Shown here: in pieces, positions 34,350 through 43,139 of the stretch
Numbering within the stretch: the first letter of the stretch is position 1
How the letters are laid out: each line of letters begins with the position of its first letter
Assembly: GCA_963727765.1 (NCBI GenBank)
Contig: CAVSGZ010000008.1
Span: forward strand, 930,001-994,000
Reading direction: 5' to 3'
DNA from: FEN-299 sp963727765
GTDB lineage: Bacteria > Acidobacteriota > Vicinamibacteria > Vicinamibacterales > Fen-181
Length of the DNA: 64,000 nt
The notes under the pieces: model-generated
What the model was told of the DNA's origin: nothing
Seen by the model: the letters and a program-made list of their open reading frames with translations, nothing else
Databases searched by the model: none
Translations under genes and position numbers: made by a program

Positions 34350-36997
34350 CGGGGATCGTGCGCCGCACGGGTATTTCCCCCGACGACCGTTCGGCCCTGC
34401 CGCGGATGCTGCAGGCATTGGCGGAACGGGGGCCGGACGACCGTGGCGCGCTCGAGAGCGATGGCCGCGCCCCGGGGGCGCTCCTGGGCCAGACACGCTT
34501 GAGCATCCTCGACCTCTCGCCGGCGGGGCATCAGCCGATGTCCGACGAGAGCGGGCGCTGGTCGATCACCTTCAATGGAGAGATCTTCAACTTCAGGGAG
34601 CTTCGCCCGGTCCTCGAGCGGCGAGGGCACGTGCTGCGCTCGCGGACGGATACCGAGGTGCTGCTGAAGCTGTTCATCGAATTCGGCCCGGCCTGCCTCC
34701 CGATGCTGTCGGGCATGTTCGCGTTCGCGATCTGGGACGAGGCCGAGAGACGACTGTTCATCGCGCGCGACCGAATCGGCAAGAAGCCGCTCTTCTACTA
34801 CGCCAGTCGTGAGCTGTTCGTCCTGGCCTCCGAGCCGAAGTCGCTGTTCCGGCACCCGGACGTGCCCCGCCGGCTGCGCCACGAGAAGATCGCCGAATAC
34901 CTGTGTCTCAGGTACGTGTGCGCGCCGGACACCCTGTACGAGGGGATCAGCAAGATCCCTCCCTCGCATTGGGGGGTGCTCGAAGACGGCCGGCTGCGGC
35001 TCGAGCGGTATTGGTCGCCTCCGCCCATCCTGGGAGAGCCGTCGCCGATGGTCCACGGGACCGCCGACGAGGTGCGGAACCGACTTCGCGATGCGGTGCG
35101 GTCGCGCATGATCGCCGACGTTCCCGTCGGCGTGTACCTGAGCGGCGGGCTGGATTCGAGCATGGTGACGGCGCTGATGGCGCGTGAGAGCGCCGGCGAG
35201 GTGCGGAGCTACTCGGTCGGCTTCGACGACCCGAGGGTGAGCGAGTTGCCGCACGCCCGCGCGGTGGCGCGGCACTGTGGCACCCGCCACTGCGAGCTCG
35301 TCGTCAGACCCGCAGACATCGTCGACAACCTGGCTGCCGTCATTCGCGCCAGGGACGTGCCGGCTTCGGAGGCCGCGGACGTGCCCCTCTTCCTGCTCGC
35401 GAAGCGCGCGCGCGCCGACGTCAAGGTCGTGCTGTCCGGCGAAGGCGCGGACGAGATCTTCGGCGGCTACTACAAGTACCTGTTCGAGCCGTTCTCGGCG
35501 TGGTACAGGGCGATGCCATCGGGCATCCACAGGGCGGCCGAGCGGGTACTCCCGCGGCTGCCCGGGCGCCTTTCCGCGCTGGCGCGCTACGGGAGGGCGG
35601 CCGGCGAGGCGGATCCAAACGTCCGCAGCCTGCTCTGGTTCGCGTCGGAACCCGATGTCCCCGGGGCGGGCGACCGCCTCTCCACGGTCAGCCCCCGTCC
35701 GCCGCAGTGGGTCGTGGACGAGTGCGCGCTGCTCGGGTACACGGGGGCACGGCAGGCGTCCTTCGTCGACGTGCGCTGCTGGCTGCCGGACAATCTCCTG
35801 GAGCGCGCCGACCGCCTGACGATGGCGGCGTCTTTGGAGCTTCGCGCGCCGTTTCTCGATCACGAGATGGTGGAGGACCGTTTCCTGCTCGATGAGCGCG
35901 TGAAGGCGGTGGTCGGCACACCGAAGAGGCTCCTGCGGCGCGCGGCGGTCGGTTTGGTTCCTCGCGCGACCATCACGCGACGCAAGAGCGGGTTCTCCAC
36001 GCCGATGTCGCGGTGGATGCGGTCGGAACTGCGAGACTGGGTTGGCGACCTCGTCCATTCACGAGACATCAGTGAGTTGGACGAGTTCAGTGGCGTCGCG
36101 CTCCGCCGCCTTTTCGAGGAGCACGTGAAGGGAAGAGCGGACAATGGGAAGGCGTTGTGGGGAGCGGTGACGCTGGCGATTCTGGCTGCGGGAAGGACGC
36201 GCGGCGGCGAGTGGAGGCGCGGGGTGACCGAACGTGTCGAGGTGCTCGGCGTCCCGGTCGACGCGGTCGACATGGACCAGGCGCTCGAAGCGGTGGACCG
36301 GTTCGTCCGCCGTCCGGGCACGTCGCCGGCCGTCGTGCTGGCCGTCAATCCCGAGAAGGCCTTCATGGTCAGGGCCGACGAGCGGCTTGGCGCGTTCTTT
36401 GGCAAGGCCGACCTCCTGATCCCGGACGGTATCGGCATCGTGCTCGCCATTCGCTGGCTGCACGGCCGCCGCGTCGGTCGCGTGCCGGGCGTCGAGTTGA
36501 TGGACCGGATCTGCGCCGCGGCCCCCGGCGCGGGCCATCGGCTGTTCCTGTTCGGCGGGCTGGCGGACGTCAACGCCCGAGCGGTGGCGGTGCTCAGGAA
36601 GCGCTATCCCGGCATCGAGATCGTCGGCAGTGAGCACGGCTACATCGCCGAAGCCGACACGGCGTCGCTCGTCGCGCGCATCAACGCCTCCGGGGCGCAC
36701 GTGCTGTTTGTGGGGCTTGGAAGCCCCCGCCAGGAACGGTGGCTCGAAGAGTGGCTGCCGGCGCTCGACGTCAGGGTGTGCCAGGGCGTCGGGGGAAGTT
36801 TCGACGCGCTCAGCGGGGCCGTTCCGAGAGCCCCGTGGGTCTGGCGGCGGATGGGCCTCGAGTGGCTCTATCGCGTGGCAGCCCAGCCTCACCGGGTCGG
36901 GCGCCAGGTGACGCTCGCGCGGTTTGCCATCGAAGTCCTGCTCGCCCGCCTGCGTCTCTCGGCCGCCCGTTGGCGGGGTTCCGAGCCACGGTCATGA
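34337..36997 (+). CDS. asnB: AsnB-type amidotransferase running into a WecG/TagA-type glycosyltransferase
   Basis: One open frame of 886 residues. Residues 1-629 are a glutamine-dependent asparagine synthetase homologue: N-terminal Cys2 (MCGIAGIV), SGGLDSSMVT PP-loop, GEGADEIFGGYYKY; the length and C-terminus fit the paralogues found in exopolysaccharide/XrtA loci, which amidate a sugar or peptide. Residues from 630 on are a WecB/TagA/CpsF-family transferase. At the boundary a GTG at 36224 has a GGAGG six bases before it, and a TGA in the next frame overlaps it as GTGA. If one base upstream is an insertion error, the two are separate, coupled genes; see the findings. Overlaps the heparinase stop by 13 bases. 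Confidence 0.85.
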   Translation: MCGIAGIVRRTGISPDDRSALPRMLQALAERGPDDRGALESDGRAPGALLGQTRLSILDLSPAGHQPMSDESGRWSITFNGEIFNFRELRPVLERRGHVLRSRTDTEVLLKLFIEFGPACLPMLSGMFAFAIWDEAERRLFIARDRIGKKPLFYYASRELFVLASEPKSLFRHPDVPRRLRHEKIAEYLCLRYVCAPDTLYEGISKIPPSHWGVLEDGRLRLERYWSPPPILGEPSPMVHGTADEVRNRLRDAVRSRMIADVPVGVYLSGGLDSSMVTALMARESAGEVRSYSVGFDDPRVSELPHARAVARHCGTRHCELVVRPADIVDNLAAVIRARDVPASEAADVPLFLLAKRARADVKVVLSGEGADEIFGGYYKYLFEPFSAWYRAMPSGIHRAAERVLPRLPGRLSALARYGRAAGEADPNVRSLLWFASEPDVPGAGDRLSTVSPRPPQWVVDECALLGYTGARQASFVDVRCWLPDNLLERADRLTMAASLELRAPFLDHEMVEDRFLLDERVKAVVGTPKRLLRRAAVGLVPRATITRRKSGFSTPMSRWMRSELRDWVGDLVHSRDISELDEFSGVALRRLFEEHVKGRADNGKALWGAVTLAILAAGRTRGGEWRRGVTERVEVLGVPVDAVDMDQALEAVDRFVRRPGTSPAVVLAVNPEKAFMVRADERLGAFFGKADLLIPDGIGIVLAIRWLHGRRVGRVPGVELMDRICAAAPGAGHRLFLFGGLADVNARAVAVLRKRYPGIEIVGSEHGYIAEADTASLVARINASGAHVLFVGLGSPRQERWLEEWLPALDVRVCQGVGGSFDALSGAVPRAPWVWRRMGLEWLYRVAAQPHRVGRQVTLARFAIEVLLARLRLSAARWRGSEPRS
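36224..36997 (+). CDS. WecG/TagA/CpsF family glycosyltransferase (part of the fused frame, or its own gene)
   Basis: The 257-residue C-terminal part of the long frame, with the family pattern VLAVNPEKAFMV, DLLIPDGIGIVLAIRW, VGLGSPRQERWLEEW and GVGGSFDALSGAVPRAPWVW. These GT26 enzymes add ManNAc(A)-type sugars to a lipid-linked acceptor. The GTG at 36224 with its own ribosome-binding site would be a normal start for an unfused enzyme. Downstream, a perfect hairpin at 37038-37059 closes the unit. Confidence 0.7.
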   Translation: MTERVEVLGVPVDAVDMDQALEAVDRFVRRPGTSPAVVLAVNPEKAFMVRADERLGAFFGKADLLIPDGIGIVLAIRWLHGRRVGRVPGVELMDRICAAAPGAGHRLFLFGGLADVNARAVAVLRKRYPGIEIVGSEHGYIAEADTASLVARINASGAHVLFVGLGSPRQERWLEEWLPALDVRVCQGVGGSFDALSGAVPRAPWVWRRMGLEWLYRVAAQPHRVGRQVTLARFAIEVLLARLRLSAARWRGSEPRS

Positions 36998-37037
36998 TGC
37001 CGGGGCGCCGATGGCTCGCGGCCTGGAAGCATGGTCC

Positions 37038-37059
37038 AGGGGTCGGAGTTCCGACCCCT
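37038..37059. terminator. Perfect hairpin between convergent genes
   Basis: AGGGGTCGG and CCGACCCCT form a perfect 9-bp stem with an AGTT tetraloop, 41 bases after the stop at 36997 and before the convergent gene ending at 37074. No U-tract. Confidence 0.45.
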
Positions 37060-37073
37060 AGACGCGAATCGCG

Positions 37074-37460
37074 CTACTTGACGTTGGGGCCGGTCACCGT
37101 CTCGCGCTCCTCGGAATACGGTACCGTGGCGACCTGGAATCCACCCTTCCCAGGCACCCAGACCTCGGACAGGTAGTGCGCCGAGCCGACGACGTCGAAC
37201 ATCATCTCAACCCGGGTCACGTTCCGCTTGCTGAGCGCCTTGAGCTGCGGGATCTCGATCGCCGCCCCGCCAGCCTCCGGCGTGAGGACGATGTTTCCGT
37301 TGGCCGCGACGTCAACCGAGTACGTGCCGGCAGCCAGCGTCTTGCTCCCCGCGAGGAAGTTGAAGCCGATCTTGACGGTGGACGCCTGGGCCGACGCGAG
37401 CGCGCCGAGGGCGAGGACAACGGCCGTCGTGGCGATGACCGTACGAACACTGCGAAGCAT
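37074..37460 (-). CDS. Secreted protein of unknown function
   Basis: A 128-residue protein with a clear signal peptide (residues 1-24, cleaved near ASAQA) and a compact beta-rich mature domain (KIGFNFLAGSKTLAAGTYSVD, then IEIPQLKAL). I recognise no named family; similar small secreted proteins that start KIxFxFxxGxxxLxAGxY are common in acidobacterial genomes. The ATG at 37460 follows GGGAG with good spacing, and the long upstream frame lacks a signal. It has no operon partner. Function unknown; no cysteines and no lipobox. Confidence 0.68.
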   Translation of the reverse strand: MLRSVRTVIATTAVVLALGALASAQASTVKIGFNFLAGSKTLAAGTYSVDVAANGNIVLTPEAGGAAIEIPQLKALSKRNVTRVEMMFDVVGSAHYLSEVWVPGKGGFQVATVPYSEERETVTGPNVK

Positions 37461-37763
37461 TTCGATACTCCCGCGCTGCCAGATGTGCCCGTCGCCTATG
37501 AACGGGCGCCGGCGGAAGACGTAGGCAGCGATTTCACGTCTCACCGCGTGATACGGACGTCGGGTCGTCAACGAGGGGTCACGACAACGGTCGGGCTCGA
37601 CAGGCCCACCTGACGCCCCACTGATCGCATACGTAGATGGACCCGGTTTTGTTTACTCGGTTGGGGCGGGCGCAAGGGGTTGCCCACCACGAGTCTGGGA
37701 GGCTTGACAGATGTGTGACAAGGCGGTGACGAATCCTCGACAAAGGACCCGTCACCGTCCCGA
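37461..37763. other. Intergenic region
   Basis: About 0.3 kb upstream of the secreted-protein gene and downstream of the etf operon (both minus strand). It holds the imperfect hairpin at 37723-37758 and no supported gene. No strong promoter is seen for the secreted-protein gene. Confidence 0.4.
37723..37758 (-). terminator. Imperfect hairpin after the etf operon
   Basis: Fifteen-position arms (37723-37737 region and 37744-37758) pair with three mismatches; the core GGTGACG/CGTCACC is perfect. It starts six bases past the stop at 37764. No U-tract. Confidence 0.35.
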
Positions 37764-40235
37764 CTACTTGGCCGGCGGCTTGGCCAGCGAGATGTCCGAG
37801 ATCCCGCCCACGCGCTTGGCCATCTCGATCATGGCGGGGAAGTTTGCGTACCCGTAGACGACCATCTTCGCGCCGTCCGGCGACCCGCCGCCGTGCATGC
37901 ATCCGGGCACGCCCCCGCCGGTCGTCAGCCACTCGATGAGCCGCGCGATGCGCATGCGCGTCTCCGCCGGCGAGCCCGCCTTGAGGTACTTCTGGATCAG
38001 GTGGCCGTAGCGGTTGTCGACGAAGTCCTTGTAGGACGGCATGCACCCGGTCTCGGCGATGCCGCCCGCGATCTCCTGCGTGAGCCGCTTGGTCTCGTAG
38101 GGCAGCGTGGCCACGTGCACCTTGTTGGCGTGCGCGAGGATCGGGTCGGGCAGCCACGACCCCGACGGGTGCTGCGAGCCCATCAGCGAGGCCGCCAGCC
38201 CCACGCCGAACGTCGTCTCGTTGTTGACGATCATCTGCGTGATCTTGTCGCGGAACACCTTCTCGTCGAGGCCGTTGGCCCGCGCGATCAGGATCGACGC
38301 GCCCACCATGAGGTCGCCCTGGCCGGCCACGCAGGCGCCGATCGCGGATCGGTAGGGGAGCGTGAAGCGGAACACGGCGTCGCCGGCGTGGGGCCACTCG
38401 CCGCACATGAAGACGCGCGCCTTCGGCACGAACACGTCTTCGAAGAAGATGTAGGCCTGCGTGATGCCGCCGCGCGTCACCGGGTTGTCGAAGCCCTCTT
38501 CGAGCTCCCGATCGTCGGAGGCGTGCCGCGCCTCGACGATCGTGATGCCGGGGGCGTCCTTCGGGATGGCGAACGACACCGCGTAGTCGGCGTCCTCACG
38601 GCGCAGCTTGACGCCGGGCATGACGAAGATCTCGTGGGCGGCAGCCGTGCCGCAGATCATCACCTTGGCTCCGCGCACCACGATCCCGTCCGGCCGCCGC
38701 TTGACGATGTGGAGGTACATGTCCGGATCGGCCTGCTTCGACGGGCCGAGCCGGCGGTTCCCCTTGGGGTCGGTCAGCGCGCCCGACAGCGTGATGTCGC
38801 GCTCCTGCGCCGACACCAGCCACGCCTTGAGCCGGTCGTGATAGTCGGTGCCCAGCGCCTTGTCGATGTCCCACGTCGTGGACCACATGGCGTTGAGCGC
38901 CGCCCAGCCCGCGCAGCGGCCGCCCGTGCACGTGCCGGTCCGCTGGAACATCAGGCGCTTCATCCGGCTGTTGGCGACCATGTCGTCCACCGACCGGATG
39001 ACCGACAGGTAGCGTGAGACGCGCCGGCCCGTCAGGTGCGACGTGGTCGTCATCAGGTCCTGGTAGTGCGGATCGCGCGCGGCCTCGAAGATCTGGGAGT
39101 GCCCTTCGACGGTCCGACGGGTGACCGGGTCGTCGACGGGGTCCTCGACGAGACGGCCGTGCTTGTAGAGGTTCGGCCTGAGCTTCCTGAGCGCCGCCTT
39201 GAACTCCTCGGGCGTCTTCGTGTCGCCCGGGTCCTCGATCCGAGGGGCCAGCCCCTCGCCCGTCTGCAGGAGATGTACGAGGGCCGGCAGCACGTCGCCG
39301 ACGTCGCCGACCAGGCCGAAGTCGGCGACCGAGAAGATCGGGGCCCTGGCGTCGGCGTTGATCGCGACGATCGTCTTCGCGCCGTGGATGCCCACGACGT
39401 GGTGCATCATCCCGGAGATGCCCGCCGCGATGTAGAGCTTCGGCGAGACGAACACGCCGCTGGCGCCAATCATCTGCTCGGGCCGGGCCCAACCCTCGTC
39501 CACTGGCGGACGCGTGGCGCCCGCCTCGCCGTGCAGCAGCGACGCCAGTTCCTCCACGAGGGCCCAGCGTTCCTTTGACCCGACGCCGAATCCGCCGGCC
39601 ACGACGACTTCGGCCGTCGCGAGCGGGGCGCGGACGGCCTCCGGCCTCCGGCGCTCGACTTCGCGCGCGACGCGCGAGTCAGGCGCGCCGTCCACCACCT
39701 CGCGGACGACCTCGGCCGGCGTGTCCGTGATCACCGGCGCGAACACGCCAGCCACGACGGTGGCCATTTGCGGGCGCTGGCTGGGGCACACGATGTTGGC
39801 CATCAACTGGCCGCCGAAGCCGGGCACGGTCTGGACGAGCAGGCCGCGCTCGAGCTTGAGGTCGACGCAGTGGGCGCTCAGGCCGGTGCCCAGGCGCGCG
39901 GCAATCCTCGCCGCGAGCGCCGCGTTCTCGTTGTCGGCGCCGAGCAGCAGCGCCTGCGGCTGGTGGCGCCGGGCCGCGTCGGCGACGACGCGCGCCAGGC
40001 GCACGGTGGAAAACACGGCGAGCGACGGGTGGTCGAGCACGCGCACGACGTCCGCGCCCGCGCGGCGGACTTGATCCGCCAGCCCCGACACGTCGTGGCC
40101 GGCCACGATCGCCTCCAGCGGCGCGTGGGCCTCGGCGGCCAGCTGGCGAGCCTTGCCGAGCAGTTCGAGCGCCACCGCGTCGACCCGCCCGTCGTGGTGC
40201 GACGCGAAGACCCAGACGGCGTGGCTGTCGCTCAT
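37764..40235 (-). CDS. EtfA fused to a 4-hydroxybutyryl-CoA dehydratase / HpaB-family domain
   Basis: An 823-residue two-part protein. Residues 1 to about 330 are an electron-transfer-flavoprotein alpha subunit, with the FAD-domain pattern VDEGWARPEQMIGASG, KLYIAAGISGMMHH and VAINADARAPIF. From about 350 to 820 it follows the 4-hydroxybutyryl-CoA dehydratase/4-HPA-hydroxylase family: LMTTTSHLTGRR, RCAGWAALNAMWSTTWDID, GTDYHD, GALTDPKGNRRLGPS, DGIVVRGAK, MHGGGSP. Clostridial dehydratase has a [4Fe-4S] cluster held by three Cys and one His; by eye, Cys441 and Cys635 align with two of the Cys, Cys436 is one residue out of place and Tyr628 stands where the His is. The ATG has GGGAGG and overlaps the etfB stop (ATGA). 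No start or stop in any frame lies at the junction, so the fusion looks real. Confidence 0.85.
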   Translation of the reverse strand: MSDSHAVWVFASHHDGRVDAVALELLGKARQLAAEAHAPLEAIVAGHDVSGLADQVRRAGADVVRVLDHPSLAVFSTVRLARVVADAARRHQPQALLLGADNENAALAARIAARLGTGLSAHCVDLKLERGLLVQTVPGFGGQLMANIVCPSQRPQMATVVAGVFAPVITDTPAEVVREVVDGAPDSRVAREVERRRPEAVRAPLATAEVVVAGGFGVGSKERWALVEELASLLHGEAGATRPPVDEGWARPEQMIGASGVFVSPKLYIAAGISGMMHHVVGIHGAKTIVAINADARAPIFSVADFGLVGDVGDVLPALVHLLQTGEGLAPRIEDPGDTKTPEEFKAALRKLRPNLYKHGRLVEDPVDDPVTRRTVEGHSQIFEAARDPHYQDLMTTTSHLTGRRVSRYLSVIRSVDDMVANSRMKRLMFQRTGTCTGGRCAGWAALNAMWSTTWDIDKALGTDYHDRLKAWLVSAQERDITLSGALTDPKGNRRLGPSKQADPDMYLHIVKRRPDGIVVRGAKVMICGTAAAHEIFVMPGVKLRREDADYAVSFAIPKDAPGITIVEARHASDDRELEEGFDNPVTRGGITQAYIFFEDVFVPKARVFMCGEWPHAGDAVFRFTLPYRSAIGACVAGQGDLMVGASILIARANGLDEKVFRDKITQMIVNNETTFGVGLAASLMGSQHPSGSWLPDPILAHANKVHVATLPYETKRLTQEIAGGIAETGCMPSYKDFVDNRYGHLIQKYLKAGSPAETRMRIARLIEWLTTGGGVPGCMHGGGSPDGAKMVVYGYANFPAMIEMAKRVGGISDISLAKPPAK

Positions 40236-41026
40236 GACGTGTGCCTCCCAAGTCCCAGCTTCTCGATGAGCGCGGCCGCCATCTGGTTGGGCGAGCCCTC
40301 GAGCATCTCCCCCTTACGCGAGGCTGGGGGCGTGAAGATGTTGAGCATCTGCGTCGGCGATCCGCTCAGGCCCACCTCGCCCGGGGAGAGGCCGAGGTCG
40401 GCCGCCGTCCAGCAGGTCACGCCGGCGGAGGCCGCGCGCATGATGCCGGTCATCGACGGAAGGCGCGGCACGTTCACCTCCTTGTCGAAGGTGACGAGCG
40501 CCGGCAGGTCGCAGTCGTAGACCGTCTCTCCGCCTTCGGTCGCCGAGCGGGCCCTCAGCGTCGCGCCCTCGAGCGCCAGCGCGGTCACGTGCGTGAGGTC
40601 CGGCATGTCGAGCAGTTCGGCGATCTGCGGCCCCACCTGCGACGTGCTGCCGTCGAGCGAGTAGCTGCCGCAGAAGACGAGGTCGACGTCGCCCACCCGG
40701 CGGATGGCGGCCGCCAGGCAGCGCGCAGTGGCCAGGCTGTCGGCGCCCGCGAACGCCGGGTCGGCGAGCAGGACCGCGCGATCGCAGCCCATCGCCAGCG
40801 CCTCGGCCAGCTGCTCCTCGGCCTCGCGCGGGGCCATCGAGACGACGGTGATGGTTCCCGGCCCCTCGCCCCGCAGGGCCACCGCCTGCTCGATCGCATT
40901 CCTGTCGAGCGGGTTGATGACCGCCGGCACCTCGTCGCGCCTGAGCAGCATCGTCCGCGGGTCGAGCTTGAGCTTGCCCCACCGGCGGGGGTCCGGCACC
41001 GGCTTCATGCAGACGACGATGTTCAT
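40232..41026 (-). CDS. etfB: Electron transfer flavoprotein subunit beta
   Basis: A 264-residue EtfB: MNIVVCMKPVPDP start, AVINPLDRNAIEQA, SLDGSTSQVGPQIAE and VPRLPSMTGIMRA are all family patterns. The DGSTSQVGPQIAE stretch looks closer to the NADH-linked (bifurcating-type) Etf group than to the AMP-binding mitochondrial type; this is a by-eye judgement. It should pair with the EtfA part of the next gene and take electrons to or from the acyl-CoA dehydrogenase encoded upstream. Its stop overlaps the fused etfA start (ATGA); a 27-base gap separates it from the dehydrogenase gene. Confidence 0.9.
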   Translation of the reverse strand: MNIVVCMKPVPDPRRWGKLKLDPRTMLLRRDEVPAVINPLDRNAIEQAVALRGEGPGTITVVSMAPREAEEQLAEALAMGCDRAVLLADPAFAGADSLATARCLAAAIRRVGDVDLVFCGSYSLDGSTSQVGPQIAELLDMPDLTHVTALALEGATLRARSATEGGETVYDCDLPALVTFDKEVNVPRLPSMTGIMRAASAGVTCWTAADLGLSPGEVGLSGSPTQMLNIFTPPASRKGEMLEGSPNQMAAALIEKLGLGRHTS

Positions 41027-41053
41027 GCGAGCCTCGCTTCCTGCCGCCTGTTG

Positions 41054-42188
41054 TTACGCCAGCGCCGCCCGCGCGACCACCAGCTTCCCGATTTCCGTGG
41101 TCCCGCCCGCCGAGACGCAGACCATCGCGTCGCGGAAGAGCCGCTGGACCGCATATTCCATCATCGTCCCGCACGCGCCGTGAATTTCGATCGCCTTCTT
41201 CGCGGCGTCGACGGCCGCCTCGCTGACGTACATCTTGGCCAGCGTGGTCTCGACGCCGCAGTCGCGGCCCGAGTCCTTCAGCCACGCCGCGTGATAGCAG
41301 AGCCAGCGCGAGGCCTGCAACTCGGCGAAGATCTCGGCAATGCCCCACTGGATCGCCTGCAGTTGCGCGATCGGACGGCCGTAGAGCGTGCGCTCCTTGG
41401 CGAAGCGCACCGACTCGTCGTAGCAGGCCTGCAGGATGCCAAGCGAGGTGGCGGCCATGCCGGGGCGGCCGACCTCGCCGATTGTCTTGAGCGCGATCGT
41501 CATGCCGTCGCCCTCGTTGCCGAGCAGGTTCTCGCGCGGCACGTGGCAGTCGCGGAAGACCAGTTCGCCCGTGTCGGCGCCGCGCAGCCCGAGCTTGTGC
41601 TCGTGCCGGCCGGCGGCGAAGCCGGGCGTGCCCTTCTCGACGATGAAGGCACTAATCCCCTTGGGCCCCTCGCCGGTCTTGGCGACGGTCACCACTGCGT
41701 CGCTCAGGTGGCAGTTGGTGATGAAGCACTTGCGGCCGTTGAGGACGTAGCCGTCGCTCACCGGGCGGGCGGTGCTGGCCATGCCGAGCAAGTCGGAGCC
41801 GCCCGTCGGTTCGGTGATCGCGCAGGTGCCGAGCGAGTCGCCGCGGCAGAGGGCAGGGAGGTACTTCGCCTTCTGCGCGTCGCTGCCGAAGTCGGCGAGC
41901 GCGGCGGCGCCCATGTGGTGGACCTGCAGGCTGATGCCGACGGCGGCCGAGACGCGGCTGATCTCCTCGACCGCGACCGTGCGCGCGAGGTGGCCGAGGT
42001 TCGAGCCGCCGTGCTCGGCGGGCGTCACCAGGCCGAGCACGCCCAGTTCGCCAAGCGCCCGCACGAGCGACGTGGGGAACTCGTCGCGCTGCTCCATCTG
42101 CTCGACGAGCGGCGCGACCGTGCTGACCTGCGAACTCACGGACCGACCGCCGGACCAGCCGCACTTCCCGGGGCAGATCGAAATCCAT
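41054..42188 (-). CDS. Acyl-CoA dehydrogenase (frameshifted near the start)
   Basis: A protein of about 377 residues with the acyl-CoA dehydrogenase pattern: MDFDLPREVRLV N-terminus, CAITEPTGGSDL (FAD/substrate loop), QAIQWGIAEIFAEL, and IHGACGTMMEYAVQRLFRDA with a Glu in the region of the catalytic base. One extra base near 42131 separates the first 19 residues from the rest; removing it joins REF directly to QVSTVAPLVEQ. I chose the ATG at 42188 because MDFDLP is the normal start; a GTG at 42139 in the second frame would truncate the enzyme. It is the first gene of the etf operon and probably oxidises the acyl-CoA whose electrons go to EtfAB. Confidence 0.88.
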
Positions 42189-42431
42189 GGCGACCTCGTT
42201 CGATGAAGGGTGTTGACCGCCGGACCCCGGATGGGTCAGCGCCTGGGGGGCGGCGCGCGCGGCCATTATAGGACACGTGCCGCTCTTCGGCGTGGACGAT
42301 CCGGATGGCCGGAGCGGTCAGACGGGACAAGCTGAACCGGCGTAAGCTCAGCAGACAACCAAGCGGAACGCGTCGGCGTCTTACCTGAGAGGCCTGAGAA
42401 ACAGTCACCAATTCCGATCGGAGGTCGGCAC

Positions 42432-42956
42432 ATGCGTAGAGTATCAGTGGGTCGCATCCTGGCAGTCGTGGCTCTGGCGTTGCTCGTGGCCGGGCCTGTG
42501 TTCGCGCAGGGCAAGGAAATCGTCGTCGCCGGCGGGTGGGCGCCGACATGGGGGTCAGCCGAGGGCAACAGCATCACTGTGCCGCTGGGCCTGTGGTTCG
42601 ACGTGGCCGGTTCGGTCGTTCCGAACGTGCAGATCGTCGGTGATCTGGGTTACGCCCGCAAGGACGGCGGCAGCATGACCACCTTCACGGGCGGCGCGCG
42701 CTACGTGTTTTCGCAGGTTGGCGGGACGGCGAAGCCGTTTGTGGAAGGGCTGGTCGGCGGCGGCAACCTGAGCGGCGTCGGCGGTTATTCCGGGACCGGG
42801 TTCACGTATGGCGTGGGCGGCGGCGTCGATATCAAGGCGTACGAGAACGTCAACGCCCGACTCCAGGTCAACTACTTCCAGACCCGGTTGGACGGCGTGG
42901 GCATCAACCAGGTCCGGTTCGGCGTGGGCATTTCGTTCGCCAGCAAGCTCAAGTAG
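42432..42956 (+). CDS. Small outer-membrane beta-barrel protein (tandem copy 1)
   Basis: A 174-residue protein with a signal peptide ending VFAQ, then alternating beta strands rich in Gly and aromatic residues and ending GVGISFASKLK; an 8-stranded OmpA/OprF-like outer-membrane barrel is likely. It shares VVAGGWAP, a GGARYV strand and VNYFQT...INQVRFGVGIS with the two copies that follow, so it is a tandem gene family. GGAGG seven bases before the ATG fixes the start. It is divergent from the acyl-CoA dehydrogenase operon across 243 bases. Ligand or function unknown. Confidence 0.78.
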   Translation: MRRVSVGRILAVVALALLVAGPVFAQGKEIVVAGGWAPTWGSAEGNSITVPLGLWFDVAGSVVPNVQIVGDLGYARKDGGSMTTFTGGARYVFSQVGGTAKPFVEGLVGGGNLSGVGGYSGTGFTYGVGGGVDIKAYENVNARLQVNYFQTRLDGVGINQVRFGVGISFASKLK

Positions 42957-42975
42957 TTCCTGCCACAACGGTCGG

Positions 42976-43012
42976 CCGCAGCCGGACGCCCTCGGAAGGC
43001 GTTCGGCTGCGG
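42976..43012 (+). terminator. Hairpin after tandem copy 1
   Basis: A 15-bp stem (CCGCAGCCGGACGCC with its complement, one G-T pair) with a 7-base loop, 20 bases after the stop. It is followed by C/T-rich sequence but no run of T. Confidence 0.5.
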
Positions 43013-43139
43013 GCTCCCTCCCCGTCCCGATCTTCCCGCCCCGATCTTCTCGCACCTCTGTCGCTCCAGCCCATCCGGACGATAAGAGACTTAGCGGCAA
43101 CTCGACGCCGCCTGTTTTTTATCTAGTGAAGGAGAACAC

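Noticed and set aside
34247..36058. 603-residue minus-strand frame
   Set aside because: Antisense to asnB; Arg/His-rich shadow with no domain.
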